Source of the DNA: Sunxiuqinia indica
GTDB lineage: Bacteria > Bacteroidota > Bacteroidia > Bacteroidales > Prolixibacteraceae
Direction: 5' to 3'
Length of the DNA stretch: 64,000 nucleotides
Assembly (NCBI RefSeq): GCF_009847015.1
Contig: NZ_WVEM01000003.1
Location: forward strand, 310,001-374,000
Made by a program: the position numbers and the translations under genes. The notes below the pieces were generated by a model. The model saw only the letters and a program-made list of their open reading frames with translations. It was not told where the DNA came from and searched no databases. Numbering within the stretch: the first letter of the stretch is position 1; each line of letters opens with the position of its first letter. This document shows positions 8,381 through 16,588 of the stretch, piece by piece.

Positions 8381-8926
8381 TTATTCTTTAGGAATTGATT
8401 GATCATTGGTCCATATCAATAGCGTTGGGGTGTTTTTCAGGTAATCATTCATTTCCTCTTTCTGAATGGTAATGTAACGTATTTTTCGGTCTATTATTTT
8501 CTCTGCCTTGTTGATGTAGTTGTTAATCAAGTTGCTGTCGATCTGATTTCCAATCAGTATGATATCGATTATTTTGGAGTCGATGCCCTGTGCAAAATTA
8601 CCGGACAGGTATGCAGCATCAACATTTTTTAACCGTTGTGCAATGTTTTCAATGATGGTATCAATTCCCACCATTTTTAAAATGATACTATTGATATCAT
8701 TAAACAAAGGGTGCTCTGTATTTGCCTGAAAATACTTTTTATTACCATCAAAATAGCTTTTTAGCAACCCCGCTTTTTCAAAACGGTTTAGCTCAATTCG
8801 GATGGCATTGGATGATTCACCGAACTCTTGTTCCATGCTTCGCAAGTAACTCTTGTTCGTCTTGTTCAGGAAGAACTTGAGTAATATTTTAATTCTTGTT
8901 TTTGAGGTGATTAAGGCTTCGAGCAT
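8381..8926 (-). CDS. Winged-helix regulator with nucleotidyltransferase-like C-terminal domain
   Basis: The N-terminal 75 residues form an ArsR/MarR-like winged helix (SKTRIKILLKFF...SSNAIRIELNRFEKAGLLKS...NKKYFQANTEHPLF). The C-terminal part has a fold signature like MNT-type nucleotidyltransferases (YLSGNFAQGIDSKIIDIILIG, about 106-126), where the usual GSxAxGxxxxxSDID acidic pair is only partly kept. It is therefore probably not catalytic. Similar proteins occur near Bacteroidota capsule genes, so it may control this locus. Its promoter region is homologous to that of the exporter upstream (9421-11829), suggesting co-regulation. Confidence 0.72.
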   Translation of the reverse strand: MLEALITSKTRIKILLKFFLNKTNKSYLRSMEQEFGESSNAIRIELNRFEKAGLLKSYFDGNKKYFQANTEHPLFNDINSIILKMVGIDTIIENIAQRLKNVDAAYLSGNFAQGIDSKIIDIILIGNQIDSNLINNYINKAEKIIDRKIRYITIQKEEMNDYLKNTPTLLIWTNDQSIPKE

Positions 8927-9162
8927 GTGCGTGTGTTATTAGGGGTAATGAGCGTTGGTCTTTGGTTGCCGGTTTTCGGTTATCAGTTAATAATTGTCGA
9001 TAATCTCGTACGTTCGTGATTTTGTTCTTTCGTTTTCATCCCGATATCTCCTGAGGGGGGACTTTAGGGTCGGCTAAGATCGCTGGGGTGTGAATGTTGG
9101 TTATTGGTTTTCAGTTCTCGTGCGTTCGTAAGTTCTTGTCTTTGTGATGTGCCGACGTTTCA

Positions 9163-9196
9163 CAGCTCCGCCTCCTCAGTCCCAATTTGCTGAGTT
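9163..9196 (-). promoter_or_regulatory. Conserved leader element, regulator transcript
   Basis: On the minus strand this reads CTCAGCAAATTGGGACTGAG followed by GAGGCGGAGCTG. CTCAG and CTGAG can pair as a small hairpin. A related element (CTCTGCAATTGGGTCTTCAG...) lies in the leader of the upstream exporter at 12064-12095, about the same distance (57 versus 53 bases) downstream of the -7 element. It may be an RNA-level control site such as an antitermination signal. Confidence 0.4.
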
Positions 9197-9250
9197 TGGC
9201 TTCGATTGAAAATAGACAACGCCTATAAGAAAACAGACGTTAATGAGTAG

Positions 9251-9371
9251 CAAAATTACTCAATATGTTTAAATGTATGTTAGCTTAACGTAAAATTTAA
9301 TGAACGATTCATTTTTTTTTATGAACGAAGTGCTCCACTCATGAACGAACATTTTGGGGTTTTATTTCTTC
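9251..9371 (-). promoter_or_regulatory. Promoter/operator region of the regulator gene
   Basis: The -7 element TAATTTTG (minus strand, 9251-9258) fits TAnnTTTG. Shared landmarks with 12145-12267 follow at the same spacing: CTAACAT 19 bases upstream, then CATTAAATTTTAC, then GTTCATGAG about 80 bases away and a run of ATAAAACCCC. The plus strand shows three ATGAACGA words at 9300, 9321 and 9341 (21 and 20 bases apart, about two helical turns), plausible binding sites. No good -33 TTTG is seen. The implied leader is about 320 bases. The rest of the 8927-9420 gap is low-complexity sequence. Confidence 0.5.
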
Positions 9372-9420
9372 GTTTTTTAACCGAATTTGATTTTATTCGG
9401 TGGTTGAATTCGGTCAGGTT

Positions 9421-11829
9421 TTATCGTAATAAAGCGGCTACGGCTACGGCAAGTGATGAAAACGTACTGGCAATAGCCAGCCATTTTGAGGTGTTGTCTC
9501 CTTGTGGTCGTTCGGGTTTTGAGGGAACAACAATCTGGCTGCCGGGCTCCGGTTTGGGGTAACTTCTGTTAAACAGTCCTTTGGTGACCTTGGTTGTTCC
9601 ATCGCTATAAATAACGAATACCTTTCCTTTTTTTGCATCGCTGCTAAATCCGCCTGATCGGTTGATGTAATATTTCAGCGATTTGTTGGGTTGATAGGCC
9701 AGCCCAATCGGATTGAGCACTTCGCCCGAAATGCTTACTTCCTGCACTTCCTCAGGGACAATGATCTGGTCGCCTTCACGCAAAATATAATCGTACAATG
9801 ATCCCGGATTTGCCATGATGTCTGCTAAACGGAGTTCCAGTTTCCGGTAGCCAGTGAGTTGTTCCTGTGCTTTTTCAGTCAGGCTGTCGTCCAGAGCCGC
9901 ATGGATCGACTGCTTGACAATCTCTTCTTCCATTTGCTGCCGCTGTAATATCGCCCCTTTGCTAAACGCTTGCGGTGTTAATCCTCCCGAACGCTTAATC
10001 AAATCGGAAATTCGTTCTGTTTTGCTGCGGAGACTATAGGGGCCGGGATAAACAACTTCGCCCTGAATTGTGACGGTTCGTTGTTGGTTGTACGAAGGAG
10101 CTTTACGTACGTAGATGTAATCGAAAGGCTTTAATTCGAAAGTGGCATCATCCTGGTCGAGCTCCAAATCCCGGCTAATGTCGAACTGGAAGAGCGATGA
10201 CAGCTGGTTGGTTACCGTTGCCGCGGTTTCGTGATCGTGGCGACGTGCCAGCTCGATGAAAGATGAACTGGCCGCTTCGGTAAAGCCTCCTGATAAAAAG
10301 ATGAGATCTTTCAAGCTCATTTGCTCCAGGTATTCGTATTCGCCCGGATTTTGCACTTGCCCAAAGATCCGGACAAAACGGCTTTCGCGCATACTGAAAA
10401 TATCCTTGATGATCACCTGGTCTTCACGCTTTAGCGCGATGTCAGTATCACCACTGACGATCTCTGAAACGTTGAAGGCGGTGGTTTGTGGCGTGAGGTC
10501 GGCTCCCAAACGCAGAAGTACTCCACGGTTGCTGAATACATTTTCTTTTACGCCGTCAGCTTTTCTGATTAGGTCAGACAGCTGCATGCCATCGGTAAGG
10601 GCATAAGTGCCGGGACGGAAAACAGCCCCTTCGATGCTCACCCTGTTTTCATAGCGATCGATAATTTCTCCGGCTTCAATCAGGTCTCCATTCTGAAGGA
10701 TGAAATGATCAAAATTATCGCGGGTTACATCCACTACTTTTAGTTCGCGACCCGTTGTTCGGGTAATGGTCAGTCGTTCCTGGTAGGCCTGGTCAGTAAA
10801 CCCGCCGGCATAGCTAATCAGGTCGGCCAAAGTCTCCTGTTCAGTAAGCTCAAAGTAGCCTTCCCGTTTAAAGGCACCCGATAGTTCAACCCGCTTTTCA
10901 TAGGTTGGAATTAAAATCAGATCCTGATCACGTAGAGAAACATTGTTGCTGATTTTGCCATGAATCAGAAAGTTGTATACATCGATAGTGGCTACCTCCT
11001 TATTTTGACGCAGCACTTTAATTTGGCGAAATGACCCGTTCTCGTTCGGTCCACCGGAAAGGTATAGCGCATTAAAAGCACTTGCAGTAGCAGGAAGCGT
11101 ATAGGTTCCGGGAGCATTAACTTCGCCAACAACGTTGACCTTTATCGAGCGCAGGTTATTGATACTTACGCTGGCAAAGGTATTCGGGTTTTCACCGCTC
11201 ATCCCACTATAAATGGCTTGTAAGCGTTGGATGATCTTTCTTTCGGCCTGGTTGAAGTTCATTCCGCCAACATGCACGGGGCCGAGGTCGGGAATTTGGA
11301 TGTTTCCGTTGCCATCAACCCGAAGTTGGTAGGTTTGCTGACTTGCTCCCCAGATGTTGATGGTCAGTTGGTCGCTATTGCCAACCACATAATTGTCGGG
11401 TGCCGGTATGTTTATTGAAGGTTCAAAGGTCAGGTTGTTCGCGTTGAACAAGTTAAAACCATAGATCTTTTTGTTTTTATCCGTCGCCTGAATGTTCGTT
11501 TTCGTTGAAATGCTATCGGAACTGTATGTTGTATGATCACTCGCCTGGTTGGTCGATGGTTCTGTCAGTTCGCTGCCACCCATTTGTAGTTTTTGAATCC
11601 GGGACTGTAACTGGTCGATTTGAAGGGAGGAGGCTCCGCGTGCTTTAGCTAACTGTATCGCTTGCTCCATCGTTAAGCCACGGCTGTTTATTTCTTCTAC
11701 AATTTGCTCTACTTGTTTATCGCTTAATTTATCAACCTGAATATTGGGCTGAACTTGTGCCGTTGATAATAGGTGAATGAGTAGTAGCGTGAGCGTAATG
11801 GTTGCTTTACAGGTTTGTTTTAGATGCAT
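9421..11829 (-). CDS. SLBB-domain polysaccharide export protein, second paralogue
   Basis: First gene of the export locus in transcription order. The 802-residue protein has a signal peptide (KATITLTLLLIHLLSTA/Q) and an N-terminal helical region (NIQVDKLSDKQVEQIVEEIN...) that matches the one in the 776-residue paralogue (NINVKELSNDQVKKAKETLD...). It then has a Poly_export domain (NYVVGNSDQLTINIWGAS...), repeated SLBB domains, and a C-terminal helix (LAIASTFSSLAVAVAALLR). It is predicted to form an outer-membrane polysaccharide channel. Two such proteins against one Wzz-like protein is unusual; they may serve two polymers or form a mixed channel. Confidence 0.93.
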   Translation of the reverse strand: MHLKQTCKATITLTLLLIHLLSTAQVQPNIQVDKLSDKQVEQIVEEINSRGLTMEQAIQLAKARGASSLQIDQLQSRIQKLQMGGSELTEPSTNQASDHTTYSSDSISTKTNIQATDKNKKIYGFNLFNANNLTFEPSINIPAPDNYVVGNSDQLTINIWGASQQTYQLRVDGNGNIQIPDLGPVHVGGMNFNQAERKIIQRLQAIYSGMSGENPNTFASVSINNLRSIKVNVVGEVNAPGTYTLPATASAFNALYLSGGPNENGSFRQIKVLRQNKEVATIDVYNFLIHGKISNNVSLRDQDLILIPTYEKRVELSGAFKREGYFELTEQETLADLISYAGGFTDQAYQERLTITRTTGRELKVVDVTRDNFDHFILQNGDLIEAGEIIDRYENRVSIEGAVFRPGTYALTDGMQLSDLIRKADGVKENVFSNRGVLLRLGADLTPQTTAFNVSEIVSGDTDIALKREDQVIIKDIFSMRESRFVRIFGQVQNPGEYEYLEQMSLKDLIFLSGGFTEAASSSFIELARRHDHETAATVTNQLSSLFQFDISRDLELDQDDATFELKPFDYIYVRKAPSYNQQRTVTIQGEVVYPGPYSLRSKTERISDLIKRSGGLTPQAFSKGAILQRQQMEEEIVKQSIHAALDDSLTEKAQEQLTGYRKLELRLADIMANPGSLYDYILREGDQIIVPEEVQEVSISGEVLNPIGLAYQPNKSLKYYINRSGGFSSDAKKGKVFVIYSDGTTKVTKGLFNRSYPKPEPGSQIVVPSKPERPQGDNTSKWLAIASTFSSLAVAVAALLR

Positions 11830-12063
11830 TATGTCCCTTTTTCTATGTGTGTTAATCGTGTAAAATTGACTTATTTATTGTTCGTGTGAAATGAAGCTGC
11901 GCAACGTTGTTGTTTGTATTACAGTGTATGATGTTTTTAACCGATAAAGGTTGCTCTTTCGTGGTGAAAAATAGATATCTGTTTGCCTTTTTGGAGGTTT
12001 CTGTTGTTTTCAACCGATTTGTGTGTTTTACTTTTCATATTCGCAGATGTTAACTTTTCAAAA

Positions 12064-12095
12064 CTGTGCTTCCTGAAGACCCAATTGCAGAGTTC
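12064..12095 (-). promoter_or_regulatory. Conserved leader element, exporter transcript
   Basis: Minus-strand CTCTGCAATTGGGTCTTCAG then GAAGCACAG, matching the element at 9163-9196 in base content and in position downstream of the -7 element. It lies in a predicted leader of about 315 bases before the exporter start codon. Confidence 0.4.
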
Positions 12096-12144
12096 GTTTT
12101 TTTTATCATCTATTGAGATTGATACAGCTGCAAGAACCAGCGAA

Positions 12145-12267
12145 CAAAAGTACTTAATTATATTAAGTTAATGTTAGGAGAGTGTAAAGTTTGATGAGTT
12201 GCTTGTTTTTCTACATAAACAAGCCTTTTTAGCTCATGAACGGTGTTTTTTGGGTTTTATTTTTTAA
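12145..12267 (-). promoter_or_regulatory. Promoter/operator region of the first exporter
   Basis: The -7 element TACTTTTG (minus strand, 12145-12152) matches TAnnTTTG. Upstream lie CTAACAT (12171-12177), CATCAAACTTTAC (12184-12196), and GTTCATGAG (12233-12241) followed by an ATAAAACCC run, all in the same order and spacing as at 9251-9371. In addition an inverted repeat GCTTGTTT / AAACAAGC (12201-12224, eight-base arms) is present only here. The remaining 12268-12658 stretch shows no gene or clear element. Confidence 0.5.
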
Positions 12268-12658
12268 GACTGAATACCGATTGGAAGATGTCATGGGTTC
12301 GTATTTATCTTTTTAGTATGAAGTGGCAGCTAATGATTCTGAAATCACGATTAGTGGGGACTGATGTGTGTTGATTTTGACTCTGGCTTTGTCGTTTATA
12401 ATCACTCTGAATAACGATTTGAAATAATAACAAGAATCACCCTGTTTTTAGTTGGTTTCTGAGCATTGTTTATTGGACCCGATACAGAGCGGGCGGATGT
12501 AATGGTTAAAGCCGGAGAAGAAACAGTTGTTCGGTATATTTTTGAGAAGTAGGGGAATGACGGATCGGTAGAGGTTATTGCAAACGGAAGTCAACTTGGA
12601 TGTGTATTGAAATGTGAAACCGGATATCAGTTGCCGGTTAGTGTGTTGCCGGTTAAAT

Positions 12659-13843
12659 TCAGGTCTTTGGCAGGACTGAACGGATACCAAAGCTCAGCAT
12701 GAGAAGGTTTGCCAAATGGATAATCAGGATCGGATAAATCCACGAACCTGTATGGTCGTAAGTAAACCCCAGGAATACTGGTCCTATGGCTGCGAGAGAA
12801 TATCCTGCGGCTTGCGCCATTCCTGATAATTGCGTGGCTTGCTCCGGGTCTTTCGATTTTAAGCTGATAATCAGGTAGGCCAGGCTGATACTTCCTCCGG
12901 TTGATAAACCGATCAATGCAATGGAGCTAATCAGCAAGCTTGTTTGATGAAAGACGATTAGTCCGGCAAATCCCAACAGATTAATCAGTCCGATGACCGC
13001 GACAGACATCCACATTCGTTTTAATTTTAAGGCGACGATTGGCGAGAGGAAAGTTGCTGGCAGCCCGATGATCTGTACGAATAGCAGCATCCAACCTGCC
13101 GTTTGTTCATTCATTCCTTTATTGAGCAGGATGGCGGGAAGCCAAGCCACGACACAGTAGAAAATGAATGACTGAAAGCCAAAGAAGATACTGACTGCCC
13201 AGGCTGCATTTGATTTCCAGATCGAACTTACAGGAGGAGTTTCAGCGTTAACTGTTGCGGGCTGGTGACGATGTTTTAGTTGTGGAATCCAGAGCAAAAG
13301 ACCGATCAGTGCTAAGAGTCCCCATACTGCCAGTGCTTTTTCCCATCCCAAACCGGCTCCGTTGGCCAGGGGTACGCTAACTCCAGAAGCCAAGCCGGCC
13401 ATGCTACACATGGCGGTGGTGTATACGCTGGTCATTAACCCGATACGTTTCGGAAAATCAGCTTTAATAATGCTTGGGAGTAAGACATTCATAAAAGCAA
13501 TTCCGGAGCCAATGATGAGCGTTCCGAAATAGAAAATCCAAAGGTTATCAGAAAAGCGAACCAGGATTCCGATGAGCAAAGCGAGCAGCGAAAAGAATAA
13601 GGTTCGTTCGTTTCCCCAGCGTTGACTAATCCTGGCGACAAACGGAGAAAACACAGCAAAGGCGATTAGCGGGATGGTTGTAATGAATCCTGCTTTCAGG
13701 TTGTTAATACCCAGGCTTTCCTGAATGGTGGCAATCAATGGCCCAACTGAGGTAATCGCAGGGCGCAGGTTAAAAGCCAGGAAGATAATTCCGGCAATCA
13801 GAAGCAACCGTTGTTGGAACCAGTCGTTTTTTTGTCGATTCAT
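12659..13843 (-). CDS. MFS transporter, CynX/NimT type
   Basis: An inner-membrane major facilitator of 394 residues with about 12 hydrophobic segments. The opening NLRPAITSVGPLI (about 25-37) and the following helix pattern are characteristic of the cyanate permease-like CynX/NimT subgroup, which moves small anions or drugs such as nitroimidazoles. There is no neighbouring cyanase, so the substrate is unknown. It follows the terminator of the beta-propeller gene and is probably its own transcription unit. The start codon follows a short A-rich upstream region without a clear SD. Confidence 0.85.
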   Translation of the reverse strand: MNRQKNDWFQQRLLLIAGIIFLAFNLRPAITSVGPLIATIQESLGINNLKAGFITTIPLIAFAVFSPFVARISQRWGNERTLFFSLLALLIGILVRFSDNLWIFYFGTLIIGSGIAFMNVLLPSIIKADFPKRIGLMTSVYTTAMCSMAGLASGVSVPLANGAGLGWEKALAVWGLLALIGLLLWIPQLKHRHQPATVNAETPPVSSIWKSNAAWAVSIFFGFQSFIFYCVVAWLPAILLNKGMNEQTAGWMLLFVQIIGLPATFLSPIVALKLKRMWMSVAVIGLINLLGFAGLIVFHQTSLLISSIALIGLSTGGSISLAYLIISLKSKDPEQATQLSGMAQAAGYSLAAIGPVFLGFTYDHTGSWIYPILIIHLANLLMLSFGIRSVLPKT

Positions 13844-13933
13844 CCTGGCATTTTTATGGGGTGTGCAAAAGAATAGAAAATTTTATTCTCTTACAACGAA
13901 TGCTTTTACTTATTGTTGACCGAATCTGTTGTC

Positions 13934-13975
13934 AAAAAAAAAAGGATGGCCTCTTTGGCAAAGGCCATCCTTTTT
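13934..13975 (-). terminator. Rho-independent terminator of the PUL operon
   Basis: A stem of AAGGATGGCC-type arms (13942-13953 with 13961-13973) with a short loop, flanked by A and T runs on both sides. On the minus strand it is followed by a run of about ten T, right after the stop codon of the 442-residue beta-propeller lipoprotein. Confidence 0.85.
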
Positions 13976-13979
13976 AGTT

Positions 13980-15308
13980 TTATAATCCGACCTCCAATAT
14001 TCCGACGGGTTGAGGTGGCAGCGAAATGGTTGTTTCTGCCTGCCCTTGCGCCACGCGCTGAAAATACAAATGAAGCTTGTTTTGTTTTTTTAGCAACTCG
14101 CTGTCGTAGGAAGGTTCCCAGCGGTCAACAGGGTGAGGACTGATCAGCTGAGAAGTCCAATTCAATTTATTGCTTAATGATGAAGTTGCCAGCACGATAT
14201 TGTTTTCAACCTCTTCATCCCGGTATACCAGTGCCAACTGCTTTGAGTTTCCGTTTTTCAGAATCACTAGCTGGGGGCGGCTAATGGGAATACTCCGCGA
14301 GCCAACACCGCCCAATTCAAAATCCAGCGTGCGCGATGTTGCGGTTGACGATTTCCATTGTCCTTCGTGTAAATAAATGACATGGAACTGGGTGCATGAA
14401 TCGCCTGCTTCCTTATAATAAGTTGCGATGTAGGGATTGCTGTCTTCATCCGCAGTCATTGACGTTTGGTTGATCAGGTTGCTTCCTTGGGGTATTTTTT
14501 TGACGACTTCAGCGGTGGCTTTTCGAATCGGAAGTTCATACTTTTCACCGGTCGATTTTTCCCAATTTTGTCCGCCATCTTTCGAGCAGGCATAACACAT
14601 GTCGTTATTGGAGTGCACATCAGGTGTTTCGCGCCATACCCATGAAGCATGAATGGTTCCATGTTGGTCGACATGCATTTGCCAGTAGGCGTTGCGCTGA
14701 CCTTCGCCGTCAATTAAATTCGTTTGAAGACGCGACCAGGTTTGGGTGTGCTGATCGTAGCGGTTTAGTACGAGGTTTCCGTTTCCCGAACCACCATCAC
14801 GATAGGCGAAAAGCAGACCTCCATCGGCCATGGCATAAAACTCAGGGTAGGAGACCACCTGCTCGTCCTCTCCAACCATTGGCATCATTTCTCCCAGTTC
14901 TAACCCTTCTGCTTGCAAACTTCGGCAATAATGCAGTGGATTGTTGTGATGATCCCAGCTCATGTGCAGGTAGCCATCACCATCGACCATAATGCTGATG
15001 ACGTTATGGGCATCGCGAATATTCCCGGTATAGCGTGTTTGTTTCATTGTCCAATTGTTACTGCCATGTTTACGACGAGCCAACACAACATGCGCAGAGC
15101 TGTCGTAATAAGCCACAAACTGATAATTGTCGGAGGAGACGACTGAGTTTTTTCGGAATACAGTGGCATTGATGCTATTTTCGGCCCACCCATTTCCAAT
15201 TGTTGAAAGTTGTGTTTTGGGTGTTATTGCAGGCTGGCTCTTTTGTGCGCATGATGCAAGCAGCGTCGCAATACTTATTATGCAATAAATTCCGATTAGT
15301 CGTTTCAT
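13980..15308 (-). CDS. BNR_4-type beta-propeller lipoprotein (PL24/PL25/GH145-like)
   Basis: A secreted lipoprotein: starting at the ATG at 15306-15308, MKRLIG...LLASC gives a lipobox with Cys20. The body has propeller strands and the BNR_4-like block DGDGYLHMSWDHHNNPLHY, whose paired histidines resemble those important in PL24/PL25 ulvan lyases and GH145 rhamnosidases. Which of these reactions it performs cannot be decided from the sequence. Directly upstream lies GH88, which removes unsaturated uronic acids, making a lyase attractive. The stop codon is next to the terminator, so it is the last gene of the unit. An in-frame ATG 24 bases upstream is less likely because it would shift the signal peptide. 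Confidence 0.78.
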   Translation of the reverse strand: MKRLIGIYCIISIATLLASCAQKSQPAITPKTQLSTIGNGWAENSINATVFRKNSVVSSDNYQFVAYYDSSAHVVLARRKHGSNNWTMKQTRYTGNIRDAHNVISIMVDGDGYLHMSWDHHNNPLHYCRSLQAEGLELGEMMPMVGEDEQVVSYPEFYAMADGGLLFAYRDGGSGNGNLVLNRYDQHTQTWSRLQTNLIDGEGQRNAYWQMHVDQHGTIHASWVWRETPDVHSNNDMCYACSKDGGQNWEKSTGEKYELPIRKATAEVVKKIPQGSNLINQTSMTADEDSNPYIATYYKEAGDSCTQFHVIYLHEGQWKSSTATSRTLDFELGGVGSRSIPISRPQLVILKNGNSKQLALVYRDEEVENNIVLATSSLSNKLNWTSQLISPHPVDRWEPSYDSELLKKQNKLHLYFQRVAQGQAETTISLPPQPVGILEVGL

Positions 15309-15339
15309 GTTGAGGTTTTTAAAATGTGCCATTTCCCAA

Positions 15340-16551
15340 CTAGTTCGTTGCCAATTTCTTTTTCATCCGCATCAATGCTTCTACATAATAGTAATCAGCA
15401 TAAGTTAGCGGCACATCGATTTCGGTGCCGTTTGGCATGTGCCCAACACTGTGTTCCAGAATGAAGTTGCCGTTTTCACCCAATTCGGCCCGGTAAGCGG
15501 GCGAACTTAAACTACGCAATTGCGTTTCGGCAACGGCTAGATATTCTTTTGCTTTTTCTGCCGGAACATAACCGCTCAACTCAATCAAAGCAGAACATAT
15601 CAACGCTCCGGCTGATGCATCGCGTTTGGCATCAGGAATGTTCGGTGCATTAAAATCCCAATAAGGAATTTTGTCAGCTGGGAGGTTGGGATGAGTTAAG
15701 ATAAAATCAGCGATTCCCTCAGCTTGTTTCAGATAGGCTTCATTTCCGGTCTCGCGGTACATCATGGTGTAGCCATACAGTCCCCATCCCTGCCCGCGAG
15801 CCCAGGCCGAGTCGTCGGAATAGCCCTGTGCCGTATTTTTACGTTCCACTTCACCGGTGATGGTGTCATAGGAAACCACATGGTAACTGCTGTAATCATC
15901 GCGAAAATGATTTTCCATGGTGGTATTGGCATGTGTTTCGGCGATATGACTGTAGGTTGTGTCTTCAAAGGTTTTCGCTGACCATTCCAGCATTTCAAGG
16001 TTCATCATGTTATCGATGATGACCGGAAACTGCCATTGCTTACTCCAGGGGGCCGAATCCCACGAACGAATACAGCCGACGGTGGGATTGAAACGGGTGA
16101 TCAAGGAATTGGAAGCGGTGTGGATGACTTCTTTGTATGCTGAATCACCGGTCAACCGAAAGGCATTACCAAAGCTACAGAAGATCATAAATCCAACATC
16201 GTGGTTGTCAGTCGTATATTTTTGATCTTCTACACGCAGCGTGTAGTTGATGGCCCAGTTTTTCAAGGAGTCAGAAGGATTGTTTTCGTACAAATACCAA
16301 AGTACGCCCGGAAAAAAACCACTTACCCACCAGTCGGAGCTGCAGGTGACCAGCTTGCCTTCGTCGTCGATCGTTTGTGGTAAACGATCCGGCTGATCTT
16401 TCAGTGATTCGGCCATCAATAAACTTTGGTGGGTGGCAAAGTCGAGCGACTCATTAATGACTTGTTCCAACGCTTTTTCTTTCGGTTCAGGAGCCGTACA
16501 GGCAAACAGGGTTGCCAGGGCTAGTATTACGATCGATAGTTGTTTAAGCAT
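15340..16551 (-). CDS. GH88 unsaturated glucuronyl hydrolase, lipoprotein
   Basis: It hydrolyses the unsaturated 4,5-uronic acid that polysaccharide lyases leave at non-reducing ends, by hydrating the double bond. The 403-residue protein has a lipobox (LATLFAC, Cys18), the (alpha/alpha)6-barrel family signature SSDWWVSGFFPGVLWYL (about 71-87), and two aspartates in the expected settings: NHDVGF (Asp118) and VIIDNMMNLEML (Asp180). They match the pair known from Bacillus UGL. ARGQGWGLYGYTMM is another family block. Its neighbours are two BNR_4 propeller proteins; all three likely act in the periplasm or at the inner face of the outer membrane on oligosaccharides. Confidence 0.93.
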   Translation of the reverse strand: MLKQLSIVILALATLFACTAPEPKEKALEQVINESLDFATHQSLLMAESLKDQPDRLPQTIDDEGKLVTCSSDWWVSGFFPGVLWYLYENNPSDSLKNWAINYTLRVEDQKYTTDNHDVGFMIFCSFGNAFRLTGDSAYKEVIHTASNSLITRFNPTVGCIRSWDSAPWSKQWQFPVIIDNMMNLEMLEWSAKTFEDTTYSHIAETHANTTMENHFRDDYSSYHVVSYDTITGEVERKNTAQGYSDDSAWARGQGWGLYGYTMMYRETGNEAYLKQAEGIADFILTHPNLPADKIPYWDFNAPNIPDAKRDASAGALICSALIELSGYVPAEKAKEYLAVAETQLRSLSSPAYRAELGENGNFILEHSVGHMPNGTEIDVPLTYADYYYVEALMRMKKKLATN

Positions 16552-16588
16552 GATTTGTTGATGTTTGTGTGTTTGATTTATAGATGTA

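Noticed and set aside
12201-12224. Terminator in the gap upstream of the first exporter
   Set aside because: The GCTTGTTT/AAACAAGC hairpin has no proper T-tract on either strand, and lies upstream of the promoter; more likely regulatory or chance.
12448-12690. 80-codon frame downstream of the MFS gene
   Set aside because: It overlaps the MFS 3' end, is rich in Cys/Asn without pattern, and resembles no protein.
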